Below are positions 15,930-24,920 of a stretch of DNA of 64,000 bases, in pieces. The stretch is from SYFY01 sp031385325. Its GTDB lineage: Bacteria > Pseudomonadota > Gammaproteobacteria > Pseudomonadales > Azotimanducaceae. The DNA lies in NCBI GenBank assembly GCA_031385325.1, contig JANNBJ010000168.1, forward strand, positions 62,001-126,000, read 5' to 3'. The position numbers were made by a program, and so were the translations under genes. Each line of letters begins with the position of its first letter. Within the stretch, counting starts at the first letter, position 1. The notes below the pieces were generated by a model. It searched no databases. It was not told the DNA's origin and saw nothing but the letters and a program-made list of their open reading frames with translations.

Positions 15930-17666
15930 CTATTCGAAGAACCCCGCATCACTCGCCATCACCGCATCGGATGACGCCGCGATGGATGCTTCAAGCGAGA
16001 GCACTCGCGGCAGGAGGCGAGCATAGAAAAATCTGGCCGTTTGCAGTTTTGACTCAGCCAGTGGTGTACCCGCTGCCGCTTGAGCCATCCGTCCCCAGAG
16101 CCAGGCGAACAGGGTCAACGCTGCCAGTTCGAGATAGTCGGTCGCGACGGCGCCGGGAAGATTCACATCGTGGGCACTTCGTTGCGCCAGACCTTCGGTG
16201 GTCCGAAGCAGTCGGGTGACACTGTCGTTGAACGCGCCGCGAAACTCTTCGTCAACATCGCCAGGTGACAAGGTCACCAGAAACTCGCGCAACGTCGTAC
16301 CACCGTCCCTGAGAACTTTTCGGCCAATGAAATCCATGGCCTGCACGCCGTTGGTGCCCTCGTAAATCTGGGCGATGCGCGAATCTCTGACGAGCTGCTC
16401 AACACCCCACTCACTGATATAACCGTGACCACCGTAAATCTGTTGCGCCAGAACCGCAGACTCAAAACCTTTGTCAGTCAGGAACGCCTTGGCGATGGGC
16501 GTCAACAGTTCCGAAAATGATTGCGCCTGCTTGTTGCCCTGAAATTTGGAGCGGTCAAGCTCACGACCAACCAGCATCGCAAAAGCACGGCCCCCTTCAG
16601 TCCAGGCGCGAATGGTGAGCAACATCCGTCGAACGTCCGGGTGAACCAGCAGCGGATCGGCCGCCGCCGCGGGATTCCTGGCGCCTGAAGGCGAGCGACT
16701 CTGCAACCGCTCTCTTGCATAACGAGCCGCGAACTGCCAGGCCGCTTCTGATGCGCCCAGACCCTGCAATCCAACCGACAACCGCTCGTAGTTCATCATC
16801 GTGAACATGCAGGCGAGTCCGGCATTGGCTTCGCCGATCAGATAACCGGTTGCACCATCGAAGTTCATGACGTTGGTGGCGCTACCGTGAATTCCCATTT
16901 TGTGTTCGATCGAGCCACTGAAGGCGGCGTTCCGCGCACCCAGCTTGCCGGCATCATCATGCAGATACTTCGGGACGATGAAGAGCGAGATACCCCGCGT
17001 CCCGCCAGGTGCATCCGGCAGTCTCGCAAGCACCAGATGAATAATGTTAGCGGCCAGGTCGTGCTCGCCACTGGTGATGAAAATCTTGGTCCCGGTGATC
17101 GCGTAGGCGCCATCTGCCTGGGGTTCGGCACGGGTTCGTATGATGCCAAGGTCGGTGCCGGCATGGGCCTCCGTCAGACACATGGTGCCCGTCCATGTTC
17201 CGGCGTACAGACGTGGCAGATAAACCTGCTTCTGCGGCGCTGTGCCATGCGAGTCGATACACAGCGCTGCTCCGACGCTGAGCGTGCCATACAGATACAA
17301 GCTGGGATTCGCCGCCCAGAACATTTCTTCCACCAGACATCCGAGTGTCTTCGGCATACCTTGGCCGGCAAAGTCGGGGTTGCCCGACAGGCCGAGCCAA
17401 CCACCGGCAACAAAATCACTGAACGCCGCCTTGAACCCCGGTGGCGTGGTGACTACTCCATCCGCCCAACGACACCCTTCTGTATCCGCGATCCGGTTCA
17501 ATGGTGCCAGCACTTCTCGAGCCACCCGCCCACCTTCCGCGACTACCGCGCTCAGCACATCCGCAGAAAAATCCTCGAGCGACGGGATGCCGCTCCACTC
17601 GTGCGTGAGGCGAAACACTCGACTCAACAGGAAGTCGATATCACGTTCCGGTGGCTGATAGTCCAT
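15930..17666 (-). CDS. Large acyl-CoA dehydrogenase (DmdC-like)
   Basis: 578 residues, the long type of acyl-CoA dehydrogenase (about 590 residues) that includes 3-methylmercaptopropionyl-CoA dehydrogenase and fatty-acyl enzymes. CLTEAHAGTDLG and ITGTKIFITSGEHD are the FAD-domain signatures; IYEGTNGVQAMD carries the Glu expected as catalytic base; the C-terminal helical extension is intact. It lies 30 bases downstream of a paralogue of nearly the same length on the same strand, so the two form an operon. The acyl substrate is unknown. Confidence 0.9.
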   Translation of the reverse strand: MDYQPPERDIDFLLSRVFRLTHEWSGIPSLEDFSADVLSAVVAEGGRVAREVLAPLNRIADTEGCRWADGVVTTPPGFKAAFSDFVAGGWLGLSGNPDFAGQGMPKTLGCLVEEMFWAANPSLYLYGTLSVGAALCIDSHGTAPQKQVYLPRLYAGTWTGTMCLTEAHAGTDLGIIRTRAEPQADGAYAITGTKIFITSGEHDLAANIIHLVLARLPDAPGGTRGISLFIVPKYLHDDAGKLGARNAAFSGSIEHKMGIHGSATNVMNFDGATGYLIGEANAGLACMFTMMNYERLSVGLQGLGASEAAWQFAARYARERLQSRSPSGARNPAAAADPLLVHPDVRRMLLTIRAWTEGGRAFAMLVGRELDRSKFQGNKQAQSFSELLTPIAKAFLTDKGFESAVLAQQIYGGHGYISEWGVEQLVRDSRIAQIYEGTNGVQAMDFIGRKVLRDGGTTLREFLVTLSPGDVDEEFRGAFNDSVTRLLRTTEGLAQRSAHDVNLPGAVATDYLELAALTLFAWLWGRMAQAAAGTPLAESKLQTARFFYARLLPRVLSLEASIAASSDAVMASDAGFFE

Positions 17667-17696
17667 GGATATCCCTGAGTAACCCGTAGCGGGGCG

Positions 17697-19469
17697 TTAA
17701 TGGTTTGCCATCAGCACGGACGCGTGGACCTGCATGAGGCTATCGCCGCCGGCCAGCATCGAATCCCTGTGCGCATTCAAACGAGGCAAAATTCGTGCGT
17801 AGTAGAAGCGCGCAAGATCGATTTTGCCAGCCAAATAATCGGCGTCTCCACCGTTACGAACGCCATCACTCGCACACACGGCCATGCGCGCCCACAACCA
17901 CGCCAGCATGGCGTAGCCGCTGTAAAACAGATAGTCGACTGCGGCCGCGCCAACTTCATCCGGGTTCTGCATGGCCTTGCCGCCAATCTGCATGCTGATC
18001 GCAGGCCACTCCTGCGCGATGCTTGTGAGCCGCACCGCCATCTCGGGAAACTCCGCCTCACACCGGGCCGCCACTTCTGCCAGTTCCGGCAACAGCCGAT
18101 TCAACCCCTTGCCTTGTGTCATCAGCACTTTTCGCGCCAGCAGATCCAGACCCTGAATCTGCGTCGTGCCTTCGTAGATCAGTGTGATCCGGCTATCGCG
18201 AACCAGTTGTTCGACCCCCGACTCACGAATAAACCCGGCGCCGCCGAAAATCTGCACGGCATCATTCACTGAAGCAAAGCCACCTTCCGTAAGGAAGCCC
18301 TTGACCACTGGCGTGAGAAAATCCAGCAGATCCTGGGCTCTCTGGACAGTCTCGGGGTCTTTCGCCAGCAACAACGTATCGACGCACTGACTGGCGAAGT
18401 AGGCGAGCGCCCGACCACCTTCGATGAAAGCGCGTTGCGACAGCAGCATGCGTCGCACATCCGGATGCACAACGATGGGATCAGCAGGTTTGTCCGGGGC
18501 TTTGGGGCCAGACAAAGAGCGCATCTGCAATCTTTCATGAGCATAGGCACTCGACAGCTCGAAGCCTGCCTGCGCAAGGCTCACTCCTTGCAGACCGGCC
18601 CCCATCCTGGCGCTGTTCATCATGGTGAACATGTACTTCATGCCATGCTGCTCCGCGCCGACAAGATAACCACGCGCTGCTTCAAAATTGAGCACGCACG
18701 TGGCATTGCCATGAATACCCATCTTGTTTTCGATGGCACTGCAGACGACCTTGTTGCGCGTCCCATCGAGATCGAACTTCGGCACCACGAACATGGATAT
18801 TCCCCGTGTGCCGGCGGGCGAGCCTTCTGTGCGCGCCAACACCAGATGAATGATGTTGTCCGACAAGTCATGTTCGCCTGCAGAGATAAAGATCTTCGTA
18901 CCGGTGATTGACCAGGTACCGTCCGCGTGCGCGACCGCGCGGGTTCGGGCAAGTCCAACATCGGAGCCTGCCTGTGGCTCGGTCAGACACATCGTGCCGG
19001 TCCACTCGCCGGTCAGGAGCTTCGGTAGAAACATGCTCTTCTGTTCATCAGAGCCGTGGGTCATCAGGGCGTGCACACAACCCCTCGATAATCCCGGGTA
19101 CATCGAAAACGCCATGTTGGCCGTACACATCAGCTCTTCGAGCATAAGGCCAAAAGTCGCGGGCAGGGCCTGACCGCCATACTCCACAGGGCCGAGCAAA
19201 CCAGCCCAACCGCCGTCGATAAAGGCCCGATAGGCTTCCCGAAAACCCGGGGGAGTGGTCACCACACCATCTTTCAGTCGACAACCCACCTCATCGCCAA
19301 TCCGGTTGCACGGACGAATGATCTCTTCCGTGTATCGATGGGCTTCATCGAGAATGCTGTTGATGAACGCCCGATCCATCGAGTCGTCACCGGTAAGCCG
19401 TTGATAGAGGCCGGCGGCGTCAAATACGTCGTGGATGACAAACTGCATATCCTTGAGTGAAGCCATCAC
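17697..19469 (-). CDS. Large acyl-CoA dehydrogenase (DmdC-like), paralogue
   Basis: 590 residues, same domain layout as the downstream gene: CLTEPQAGSDVG, ITGTKIFISAGEHD, MGIHGNATCVLNFE, and IYEGTTQIQGLDLL with the catalytic Glu. The pair looks like an old tandem duplication, since the two differ at many positions. It is the promoter-proximal gene of the pair. A nested inverted repeat at 19508-19555 lies 39 bases upstream of its start and could fold in the leader mRNA or bind a regulator. Substrate not predictable. Confidence 0.9.
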   Translation of the reverse strand: MMASLKDMQFVIHDVFDAAGLYQRLTGDDSMDRAFINSILDEAHRYTEEIIRPCNRIGDEVGCRLKDGVVTTPPGFREAYRAFIDGGWAGLLGPVEYGGQALPATFGLMLEELMCTANMAFSMYPGLSRGCVHALMTHGSDEQKSMFLPKLLTGEWTGTMCLTEPQAGSDVGLARTRAVAHADGTWSITGTKIFISAGEHDLSDNIIHLVLARTEGSPAGTRGISMFVVPKFDLDGTRNKVVCSAIENKMGIHGNATCVLNFEAARGYLVGAEQHGMKYMFTMMNSARMGAGLQGVSLAQAGFELSSAYAHERLQMRSLSGPKAPDKPADPIVVHPDVRRMLLSQRAFIEGGRALAYFASQCVDTLLLAKDPETVQRAQDLLDFLTPVVKGFLTEGGFASVNDAVQIFGGAGFIRESGVEQLVRDSRITLIYEGTTQIQGLDLLARKVLMTQGKGLNRLLPELAEVAARCEAEFPEMAVRLTSIAQEWPAISMQIGGKAMQNPDEVGAAAVDYLFYSGYAMLAWLWARMAVCASDGVRNGGDADYLAGKIDLARFYYARILPRLNAHRDSMLAGGDSLMQVHASVLMANH

Positions 19470-19507
19470 TGAATCTCCGTGGCGGTCCTCTGGTCGAGAT
19501 CGAACTT

Positions 19508-19555
19508 GATCCCGGGAGATTGTCGAGGGACATCTCCTGCGGCGGAATCGGGATC
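19508..19555. repeat. Nested inverted repeat upstream of the acyl-CoA dehydrogenase operon
   Basis: Outer arms GATCCCG (19508-19514) and CGGGATC (19549-19555) enclose inner arms GGAGAT (19515-19520) and ATCTCC (19532-19537). It lies in a 225-base gene-free gap, 39 bases upstream of the acyl-CoA dehydrogenase start. It may be an operator or a leader hairpin; I cannot tell which. Confidence 0.4.
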
Positions 19556-19693
19556 ATCACAGATACGGAGAGGGAACGGCTAGTTTTGGTGAGGGAGGAA
19601 CAAAATCGGTGATCGACCGCTCAATTGCGGAACCGGGCCGGGCGCTTCGTCCAGGTTGCGCGCCAGGAATCTGCGCGGGCTTTTGAAGCCGGC

Positions 19694-19963
19694 TCAGCCC
19701 GTAGTGTCAATAAGCATCCCGATTACGGCATCCGCCGTCTGCACAACCTTGGCAGAGGCTTGCACCTGGCGCTCATACACGCGCATGGAGACCAGTGCTT
19801 CAGCGGTATCCTTGACCTCGTCCGCGGGCGCGGGCTGGCTCTTCGGTTGATCGACATGATTCCTGCCACTCATCTGCGCGATATCTTCGGCTGATTGACT
19901 GACACCTTGCAGCCCACGTTGTATTCCGACCACACCGTTACTCATCATCGGATTCACGGCCAT
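19694..19963 (-). CDS. Miniature flagellar-rod-like protein
   Basis: 89 residues. The C-terminal half, with ALVSMRVYERQVQASAKVVQ followed by TADAVIGMLID, follows the pattern of the C-terminal coiled-coil helix of flagellar rod and hook proteins (LVxMxxxxRxYxAxxKVxxTxDxxLxxLL). The N-terminal half (SNGVVGIQRGLQGVSQSAEDIA) resembles their N-terminal helix. The large middle domain of FlgC or FlgG is absent. GAGG sits six bases before the ATG. No other flagellar gene is in the window. It could be an envelope or secretion accessory; the similarity is by pattern only. Confidence 0.6.
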   Translation of the reverse strand: MAVNPMMSNGVVGIQRGLQGVSQSAEDIAQMSGRNHVDQPKSQPAPADEVKDTAEALVSMRVYERQVQASAKVVQTADAVIGMLIDTTG

Positions 19964-20133
19964 CTCTTACCTCGACTTGCCTTGTTCAGGCATGCACTCG
20001 AATTTGGATAAGTTGGCATCCTTTCACTTGCCGGGGCGATCACTGGCGCAATGACCACCTGACCGCCGGACCATCCATTACCGACGCCTCCAATGTAGGC
20101 ACCTTCACACGTCATCGCACGGCAATATCCGAT

Positions 20134-20871
20134 ATGGATGCGCGTTTTGTGCAGCTGCACACGGCGAAAGTGAGAAGCAGTATTGGCTTTCCAGTGGAGC
20201 CGCGTTTGTCCCTCTTCCCTCATTATTGCCTGCTCTGCGAAGTTCGTTTCGAAGGGGTTCGGGATCTGTGCGAGCACTGCCATGTCGCGCTGCCGTGGAA
20301 CGACAGTGCCTGTCCACGATGCGGACAGCCGCTGACGAGTGCTGGTTGCATTTCGTGTCGACGACTACCTGTGTCGTGCTTGCAAACGGTGGCGCCGCTA
20401 CGTTATGAAGAGGCGATCGCAACCTGGGTACAAGCACTGAAATTTCACAGCGGCTTCCGGGAGGGCCAGGTCCTTGGCGAACTGCTTGCCACGGCAGTCG
20501 AGGGCACACTGGGCAACCGAGGCCGCCCGGATTGCATCGTGCCCATGCCACTGGCCACGCGTCGACTCCTGCGACGCGGGCACAACCAGGCTGCATTCAT
20601 CGCCCGCATCATCAGCAAGCGTGTGCATATTCCCGTCCGGCATCGACTGCTGACGCGAACGCGAGCCACGTTGAAGCAGGCAGATTTGCCTCGTTCGGCG
20701 CGTCGCGCCAATGTGGTCCGGGCGTTTGCGGCGTCCGATGTGACAGGCCTGCACATCGCTTTGGTTGACGATGTGCTCACGACCGGTGCCACCATGCAAT
20801 CGGCCACGCGGGTACTCCTGGCCAACGGCGCCGCGGCGGTTGAATGGTGGGTTGCTGCTCGAACGCCGTAA
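20134..20871 (+). CDS. comF: ComF family phosphoribosyltransferase-like protein
   Basis: 245 residues. The N-terminal zinc-ribbon part has four Cys pairs, C32/C35, C46/C49, C60/C63 and C72/C75. The C-terminal type I phosphoribosyltransferase domain has the PRPP loop LVDDVLTTGATM around residues 210-221 and the RRGHNQA motif typical of ComF/GntX. In competent bacteria the family supports DNA uptake and single-strand processing in the cytoplasm. The srkA gene follows after 24 bases. The start codon is not firmly fixed because the N-terminus before the zinc ribbon is long. Confidence 0.9.
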   Translation: MDARFVQLHTAKVRSSIGFPVEPRLSLFPHYCLLCEVRFEGVRDLCEHCHVALPWNDSACPRCGQPLTSAGCISCRRLPVSCLQTVAPLRYEEAIATWVQALKFHSGFREGQVLGELLATAVEGTLGNRGRPDCIVPMPLATRRLLRRGHNQAAFIARIISKRVHIPVRHRLLTRTRATLKQADLPRSARRANVVRAFAASDVTGLHIALVDDVLTTGATMQSATRVLLANGAAAVEWWVAARTP

Positions 20872-20880
20872 ATCATGGAC

Positions 20881-20889
20881 TGATACACT
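20881..20889 (+). promoter_or_regulatory. Extended -10 element directly before srkA
   Basis: TGATACACT is an extended -10 (TGn plus a four-of-six hexamer) ending six bases before the srkA ATG. Transcription would begin at or next to the start codon, giving a leaderless message. The only SD-like bases (AGG) abut the ATG. Confidence 0.35.
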
Positions 20890-20895
20890 GCCAGG

Positions 20896-21867
20896 ATGAA
20901 TAGCCCAACCCCATACGCCGGCCTGACCCCTGATCTCATCCTTGATGCACTCGAATCGGTCGGCCTCGAGCCGACTGGCGGATTGACGGGCCTCAACAGC
21001 TACGAAAACCGCGTCTATCAGGCAGAGATGAACGATGGTCTGTTCCGCATCGTCAAGTTCTATCGTCCCAATCGCTGGAGCGAAGCACAGATTCGCGAGG
21101 AACACGCGTTCGTGCATGAGCTTGTCGAAGCGGAAGTTCCGGTGGTCGCTTCGCTCTCACTGGGTGGGGACACACTGTTCACTCACGCAGACTTTCTGTT
21201 CACCGTGTATCCGCGACAAGGTGGGCATACACCGGATATCGAAAAGGAAGACGACCTGTCGGTATTGGCCCGGACGATTGCGCGATTGCATGTGGTGGGT
21301 CGTGAAGCGTCTTTCGAACATCGTGCCGGGATCAGCATCAAGCGCCTGGGGACGGACAGCCGGGATTTTCTGCTGAACAATAATTTTCTGCCGCTTGAGC
21401 TTGAGCGCGCTTATTCAACACTGTGTGAACAGTTGCTTGAGCGCATGCACGAACCTTCCACAGGTACACCACAACAACGAATTCACGGTGATTGCCACCT
21501 TGGCAACCTGCTGTGGCGTGGTGAAACAGCGCACATGGTCGACTTCGATGACTGCGTTACCGGTCCACCCATCCAGGATCTGTGGATGCTGTTGTCCGGC
21601 GAACGTGAAGATCGCCTCCATCAACTAGGCACCATCGCTGACGCTTACGAGATGTTCGCGGAATTTCCCGCCGACTCTCTGCATCTGATCGAAACCCTTC
21701 GCACCCTGCGCATCATGCACCACTCAGCCTGGATCGCCCGGCGCTGGGATGACCCGGCATTTCCCATGGCCTTCCCGGACTTCAACAGCGTCAAGTACTG
21801 GTCATCTCATGTTTTGGAGCTGAGGGAGCAACTCGCCGCATTGGAAGAGCCTGCGCTGATCGTTTGA
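20896..21867 (+). CDS. srkA: Stress response serine/threonine kinase SrkA (YihE)
   Basis: 323 residues, similar to the E. coli envelope-stress kinase that limits death from antibiotic or reactive-oxygen stress. Residues SYENRVYQ, RPNRWSEAQI and EEHAFVHEL fit the YihE N-lobe; the catalytic loop is HGDCHLGNLLW (His197, Asp199) and the Mg site is VDFDDCVTGPPIQDLWML (from residue 215). In E. coli it precedes dsbA; here no dsbA is adjacent. The 3' end overlaps the convergent acyltransferase gene by 61 bases. A TGATACACT element lies immediately upstream of the ATG. Confidence 0.95.
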   Translation: MNSPTPYAGLTPDLILDALESVGLEPTGGLTGLNSYENRVYQAEMNDGLFRIVKFYRPNRWSEAQIREEHAFVHELVEAEVPVVASLSLGGDTLFTHADFLFTVYPRQGGHTPDIEKEDDLSVLARTIARLHVVGREASFEHRAGISIKRLGTDSRDFLLNNNFLPLELERAYSTLCEQLLERMHEPSTGTPQQRIHGDCHLGNLLWRGETAHMVDFDDCVTGPPIQDLWMLLSGEREDRLHQLGTIADAYEMFAEFPADSLHLIETLRTLRIMHHSAWIARRWDDPAFPMAFPDFNSVKYWSSHVLELREQLAALEEPALIV

Positions 21868-23021
21868 TCGCGCTGCGCGGAGACGCTGGCGCGCTGCGCG
21901 GTCACGCAATTACGCCAGACATTGGCGTACTGCAACCACAGCCAAGGCTGCTCATGTGCAGGGCAAGCCTGCAGCCGCGTTGACAGCGCTGCATCGACAG
22001 CAGGGCTGGACGCGGGCAACACGATCGACTCGTCAACCGTATCGCCCAACTCGACTGCAGCTTGCCGATGTATCGGAAAAAGACGGGTAGCCCGTGCAAT
22101 GGCTACATCAACGACTTTCGCCAGGTCCTCGACTTCGTCATACACGCCAGTCACACGCTCGCCGAAATGCAGATGGACACGCCCCTTAAAGCCCGTCAAA
22201 CCAAGCGCGATACTGCGCAGGTCTTCATCCCCGGCCTTCTCGTAGTTCCCGGTCAACGCTCTGCTGCTCAGCTCATGCGCCTTCATCAAATCGCAGGGAT
22301 CAAGCTCATAGGTAATCGTCACTGGCAACAGACGAACCTGTGCGAGCCAGTTCGTCAGGCTTCCACCGTCCTTGCGATAATCAATGGTGAGCATTTTCAG
22401 AATGGCGGGATCGGTGTGATCATTACCATCCTTCGCCCGACCCTGACGCTGCGCGATCCAGACAGAATTGCCGGATTCCAGCGACTGTCGAATGAAGGCC
22501 GATGTCACGGAGTAAGCCTTGAAGGCAGCCTTGGGCGACGTGATGGAACGCGCCACAACAAATGACTTGTTCAGCCGCATGAGATCTCCAACCCAAGGCG
22601 TTGTCACGAGGTTATCGCCTACCGCCGTGAGGCTCGTGGCATGCCCTGCCCGATGCAGCGCCCAGTTGAGCAGCGCCGAATCGAGCACGATATCCCGGTG
22701 ATTGGCGATGAAAAGGTACGGCACACCGCGCGCAAGCGATTCGATGCCCGACACGGAGAAGCCGCTCATGGTTTCGCGTTCAAGACGGGTGAGCAGGCGC
22801 GCGACCTGTGCCTGGATATCCGCAATGGTATGCACTTGTGCCAAGCGACGACGGATACCGATACGGGCTACCAGCATCGCAAGCCACGGACTGAGCCGAT
22901 CAAGCCACGCCAGACGGATCGCCGCCAGCGCACGCAGCAGCGAGGGATCATCCTGGAGGCGGGCAACAACCACAGGAACTTCCTCATCGTGGTAGTGCCG
23001 GATGGCATCAAATTCAGACAT
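21807..23021 (-). CDS. 1-acyl-sn-glycerol-3-phosphate acyltransferase-family protein
   Basis: 404 residues with a PlsC-type domain in the middle. The first acyltransferase motif reads NHRDIVLD (107-114), where His108 is followed by Asp at +2 and +6 instead of the usual HX4D spacing. The second reads AQRQGRAKDG, where the Glu I would expect (EGR) is Gln193. These departures may alter activity or define a subfamily. The last 20 residues are encoded over the 3' end of srkA and look non-conserved. It probably acts in phospholipid or lipid modification at the inner membrane. It is divergent from the acetyltransferase gene across 139 bases. Confidence 0.8.
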   Translation of the reverse strand: MSEFDAIRHYHDEEVPVVVARLQDDPSLLRALAAIRLAWLDRLSPWLAMLVARIGIRRRLAQVHTIADIQAQVARLLTRLERETMSGFSVSGIESLARGVPYLFIANHRDIVLDSALLNWALHRAGHATSLTAVGDNLVTTPWVGDLMRLNKSFVVARSITSPKAAFKAYSVTSAFIRQSLESGNSVWIAQRQGRAKDGNDHTDPAILKMLTIDYRKDGGSLTNWLAQVRLLPVTITYELDPCDLMKAHELSSRALTGNYEKAGDEDLRSIALGLTGFKGRVHLHFGERVTGVYDEVEDLAKVVDVAIARATRLFPIHRQAAVELGDTVDESIVLPASSPAVDAALSTRLQACPAHEQPWLWLQYANVWRNCVTAQRASVSAQRDQTISAGSSNAASCSLSSKT

Positions 23022-23160
23022 ATGACGCAGGGTAACAACTCACCATGCCCGCTGAAAGGCTTGCGTTATCATGATGCCTTCGTGTGCAGAATCGACCGAG
23101 TTCACTGGTCCAATCGGGAGTCCAGATGCTCGGGCGATCGGTCACCGGGGAGAATGATCG

Positions 23161-23664
23161 ATGAATATCCGCTCAGCGCAGTGGCAGGACCTGCCCGCCA
23201 TGACCGCACTCTACAACCATTACATCGTCACAAGTCCGTGCACGTTCGATATTGAGCCCTACTCGGTCGAAACGCGCGCGCCCTGGTTCGAGAAGTTTGA
23301 CGGGTACCGGTGGCAGTGTCTTGTCGCTGAAGAAAATGGCGTCCTGCTCGGGTATGGATGCTCTGGAGAATTCAAAGCGAAGGCGGCTTATCGAACGTCT
23401 GTCGAAGTCAGCATCTACGTTGATGGTACAGCTCACCGACGCGGCATCGCCCGTACCCTTTACTCCACTCTCTTCAACGTACTGGCCGGAACCGGAGTGC
23501 ACCGAGCCTATGCCGGCATAACCCTGCCCAATGAGGCTTCCGTCGCCCTCCACAGAGAGTTCGATTTCACTGATGTGGGAATCTATCGTGAGGTGGGCAA
23601 CAAGTTCGGGCGTTACTGGGACGTGTTATGGATGGAGCGAGAAATCAACACAGCGCAGGATTGA
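23161..23664 (+). CDS. GNAT acetyltransferase, phosphinothricin/methionine-sulfone type
   Basis: 167 residues of the PAT/Bar/MddA group, cytoplasmic acetyl-CoA-dependent N-acetyltransferases. Signatures are YNHYIVTSPCTFD near the N-terminus, VSIYVDGTAHRRGIARTLY for acetyl-CoA binding, LPNEASVALHREFDF and the C-terminal VGNKFGRYWDVLWMER. Housekeeping members acetylate methionine sulfone or sulfoximine, so this is not evidence for herbicide resistance. GGGGAG stands eight bases before the ATG. No operon partner. Confidence 0.9.
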   Translation: MNIRSAQWQDLPAMTALYNHYIVTSPCTFDIEPYSVETRAPWFEKFDGYRWQCLVAEENGVLLGYGCSGEFKAKAAYRTSVEVSIYVDGTAHRRGIARTLYSTLFNVLAGTGVHRAYAGITLPNEASVALHREFDFTDVGIYREVGNKFGRYWDVLWMEREINTAQD

Positions 23665-23954
23665 CAATCCGCTGCACACTGCGCACGTGTACTTGCGCAT
23701 CGTCGCTCCGCCTCAACCTTGATCTCTCTGCTTGCTGGTGCTGTGGCATCCAATCGCCGGTCAGTGAAGACATGACCAACCCGGATCAGATGTATGGCCC
23801 ACGATGACGCCTTCGAACGCACACGCCAATCGGCTCATGCTTCGTGATCTTGTCAATCCAGGGAACCAGATATCCATCCGCATACGAGGAGCACTGTACG
23901 TCGAAGCCGGGCACCTTGAAACCGCCGGTGACCCGGCGGTCTCCCGATCGTTGC
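23665..23954. other. Gene-poor 290-base gap
   Basis: Apart from the hairpin at 23921-23940 I see no convincing gene. One minus-strand frame without a start codon reads like protein (it contains GGFKVPGFDVQ and YLVPWIDKITKHEPIGV) and may be the remnant of a lost gene. Confidence 0.35.
23921..23940 (-). terminator. Hairpin after the exported protein gene
   Basis: A perfect 8-base stem (ACCGCCGG, 4-base loop, CCGGCGGT) begins 14 bases beyond the stop at 23955 and is followed on the minus strand by TTTC. It is a plausible intrinsic terminator with a short U-tract. Confidence 0.5.
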
Positions 23955-24779
23955 CTACGGTTTCAGGCATTTTGCAGAAGTGAGCGGCGGTGTACAGAAC
24001 ACGCCGCCTTCAGTGATTGTCTGGTTGCCACCTTTTTCAGTCGCCAGAATCTCCAGCTCATAGATCTTGTTGGGCTCCAGAAACTGGGCGGGCACGAAAA
24101 ATGTGGTTTCTGTGCTGGATACATCAGCGTCGAATGAGGTTTTTGTCTGGCCCGGTGTCAACACAGGGTTGGTAACGTCCACAACCAGGACGTGGTAACC
24201 CACCACTCTGACCGGACCGAGCTGCGGAAGGATCGGTGTGGTAACGGGTCTCCATCGAATTCCAAGATGACGATCGTGTGGGACTATTTCGCTGTTCACT
24301 GGCGTCAGGATCCTGGGGCCAGCAGGCACGCGGTGCGTCAGTCTGGCTTTGCCCTCGAACTCTTCATCTCCACTTTCACCGTCGAACTCGTACCATCCGG
24401 CCGGCCACGCGTTGAAGAGTTCGCCGAGTGGAATCGAGTCACTGGATGGTTCGCATCCCAGCGCGCTCACCAGCTCGTTGATGGGTGGCTCCACCCGCTC
24501 GTGAAAGACCTCGGAAATATCGTCGGTGACTTCCATGCCATACACAGCGCTCACGCGGAAGACGGTTTGCCCGAATGGGCTCTCTACCTCGGCGCGTGTT
24601 ATACCGCCCGTGTCGAAGCTGATCTGTATGCCCATGTCACACGCAGTTGCATTGGTTTCGAAGTGGATATTCGTCTGTTTGAAAGGAGACTCGTTCTCGG
24701 CAATCGCGTTCGGTGAAATCGCCGCAAATACGGTCCCCGCCATAGCGAATACGAAAACAAGCCCGGTTCGTCTGTCCAT
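23955..24779 (-). CDS. Exported protein with fibronectin-III-like C-terminal region
   Basis: 274 residues. The ATG at 24779 has AGGAG eight bases upstream and opens a signal peptide (MDRRTGLVFVFAMAGTVFAA), so the product is exported; the frame extends 17 codons further without support. The C-terminal part (LGIRWRPVTTPI, VVGYHVLVVDVTN, NKIYELEILATEKGGNQT) has the strand pattern of a fibronectin type III domain. Cysteines at the N- and C-termini may form a disulfide. A hairpin follows the stop. No enzymatic motif is visible and the function is unknown. Confidence 0.72.
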   Translation of the reverse strand: MDRRTGLVFVFAMAGTVFAAISPNAIAENESPFKQTNIHFETNATACDMGIQISFDTGGITRAEVESPFGQTVFRVSAVYGMEVTDDISEVFHERVEPPINELVSALGCEPSSDSIPLGELFNAWPAGWYEFDGESGDEEFEGKARLTHRVPAGPRILTPVNSEIVPHDRHLGIRWRPVTTPILPQLGPVRVVGYHVLVVDVTNPVLTPGQTKTSFDADVSSTETTFFVPAQFLEPNKIYELEILATEKGGNQTITEGGVFCTPPLTSAKCLKP

Positions 24780-24920
24780 CGCTTCAGCTCCTGTTGTTGA
24801 TGCAAGCGTTGGACGCAGCACGGGGGACAAATCAATCCAGTCATCCGTAACAAAAACATCGGAGTCCCGATTTGGGAATCGACCGTCTTGGAGAGAAGGC
24901 GCGCGCCTCCTGGCGACTGT

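Noticed and set aside
23161..23664. Antibiotic or herbicide resistance from the PAT-like acetyltransferase
   Set aside because: Chromosomal members of this family mostly acetylate methionine sulfone or sulfoximine; nothing nearby suggests a mobile resistance gene.
23761..23970. 69-codon minus-strand frame in the gap near 23.8 kb
   Set aside because: It spans the terminator hairpin and overlaps the stop of the exported protein gene, with no ribosome site. A different frame looks more protein-like but has no start.
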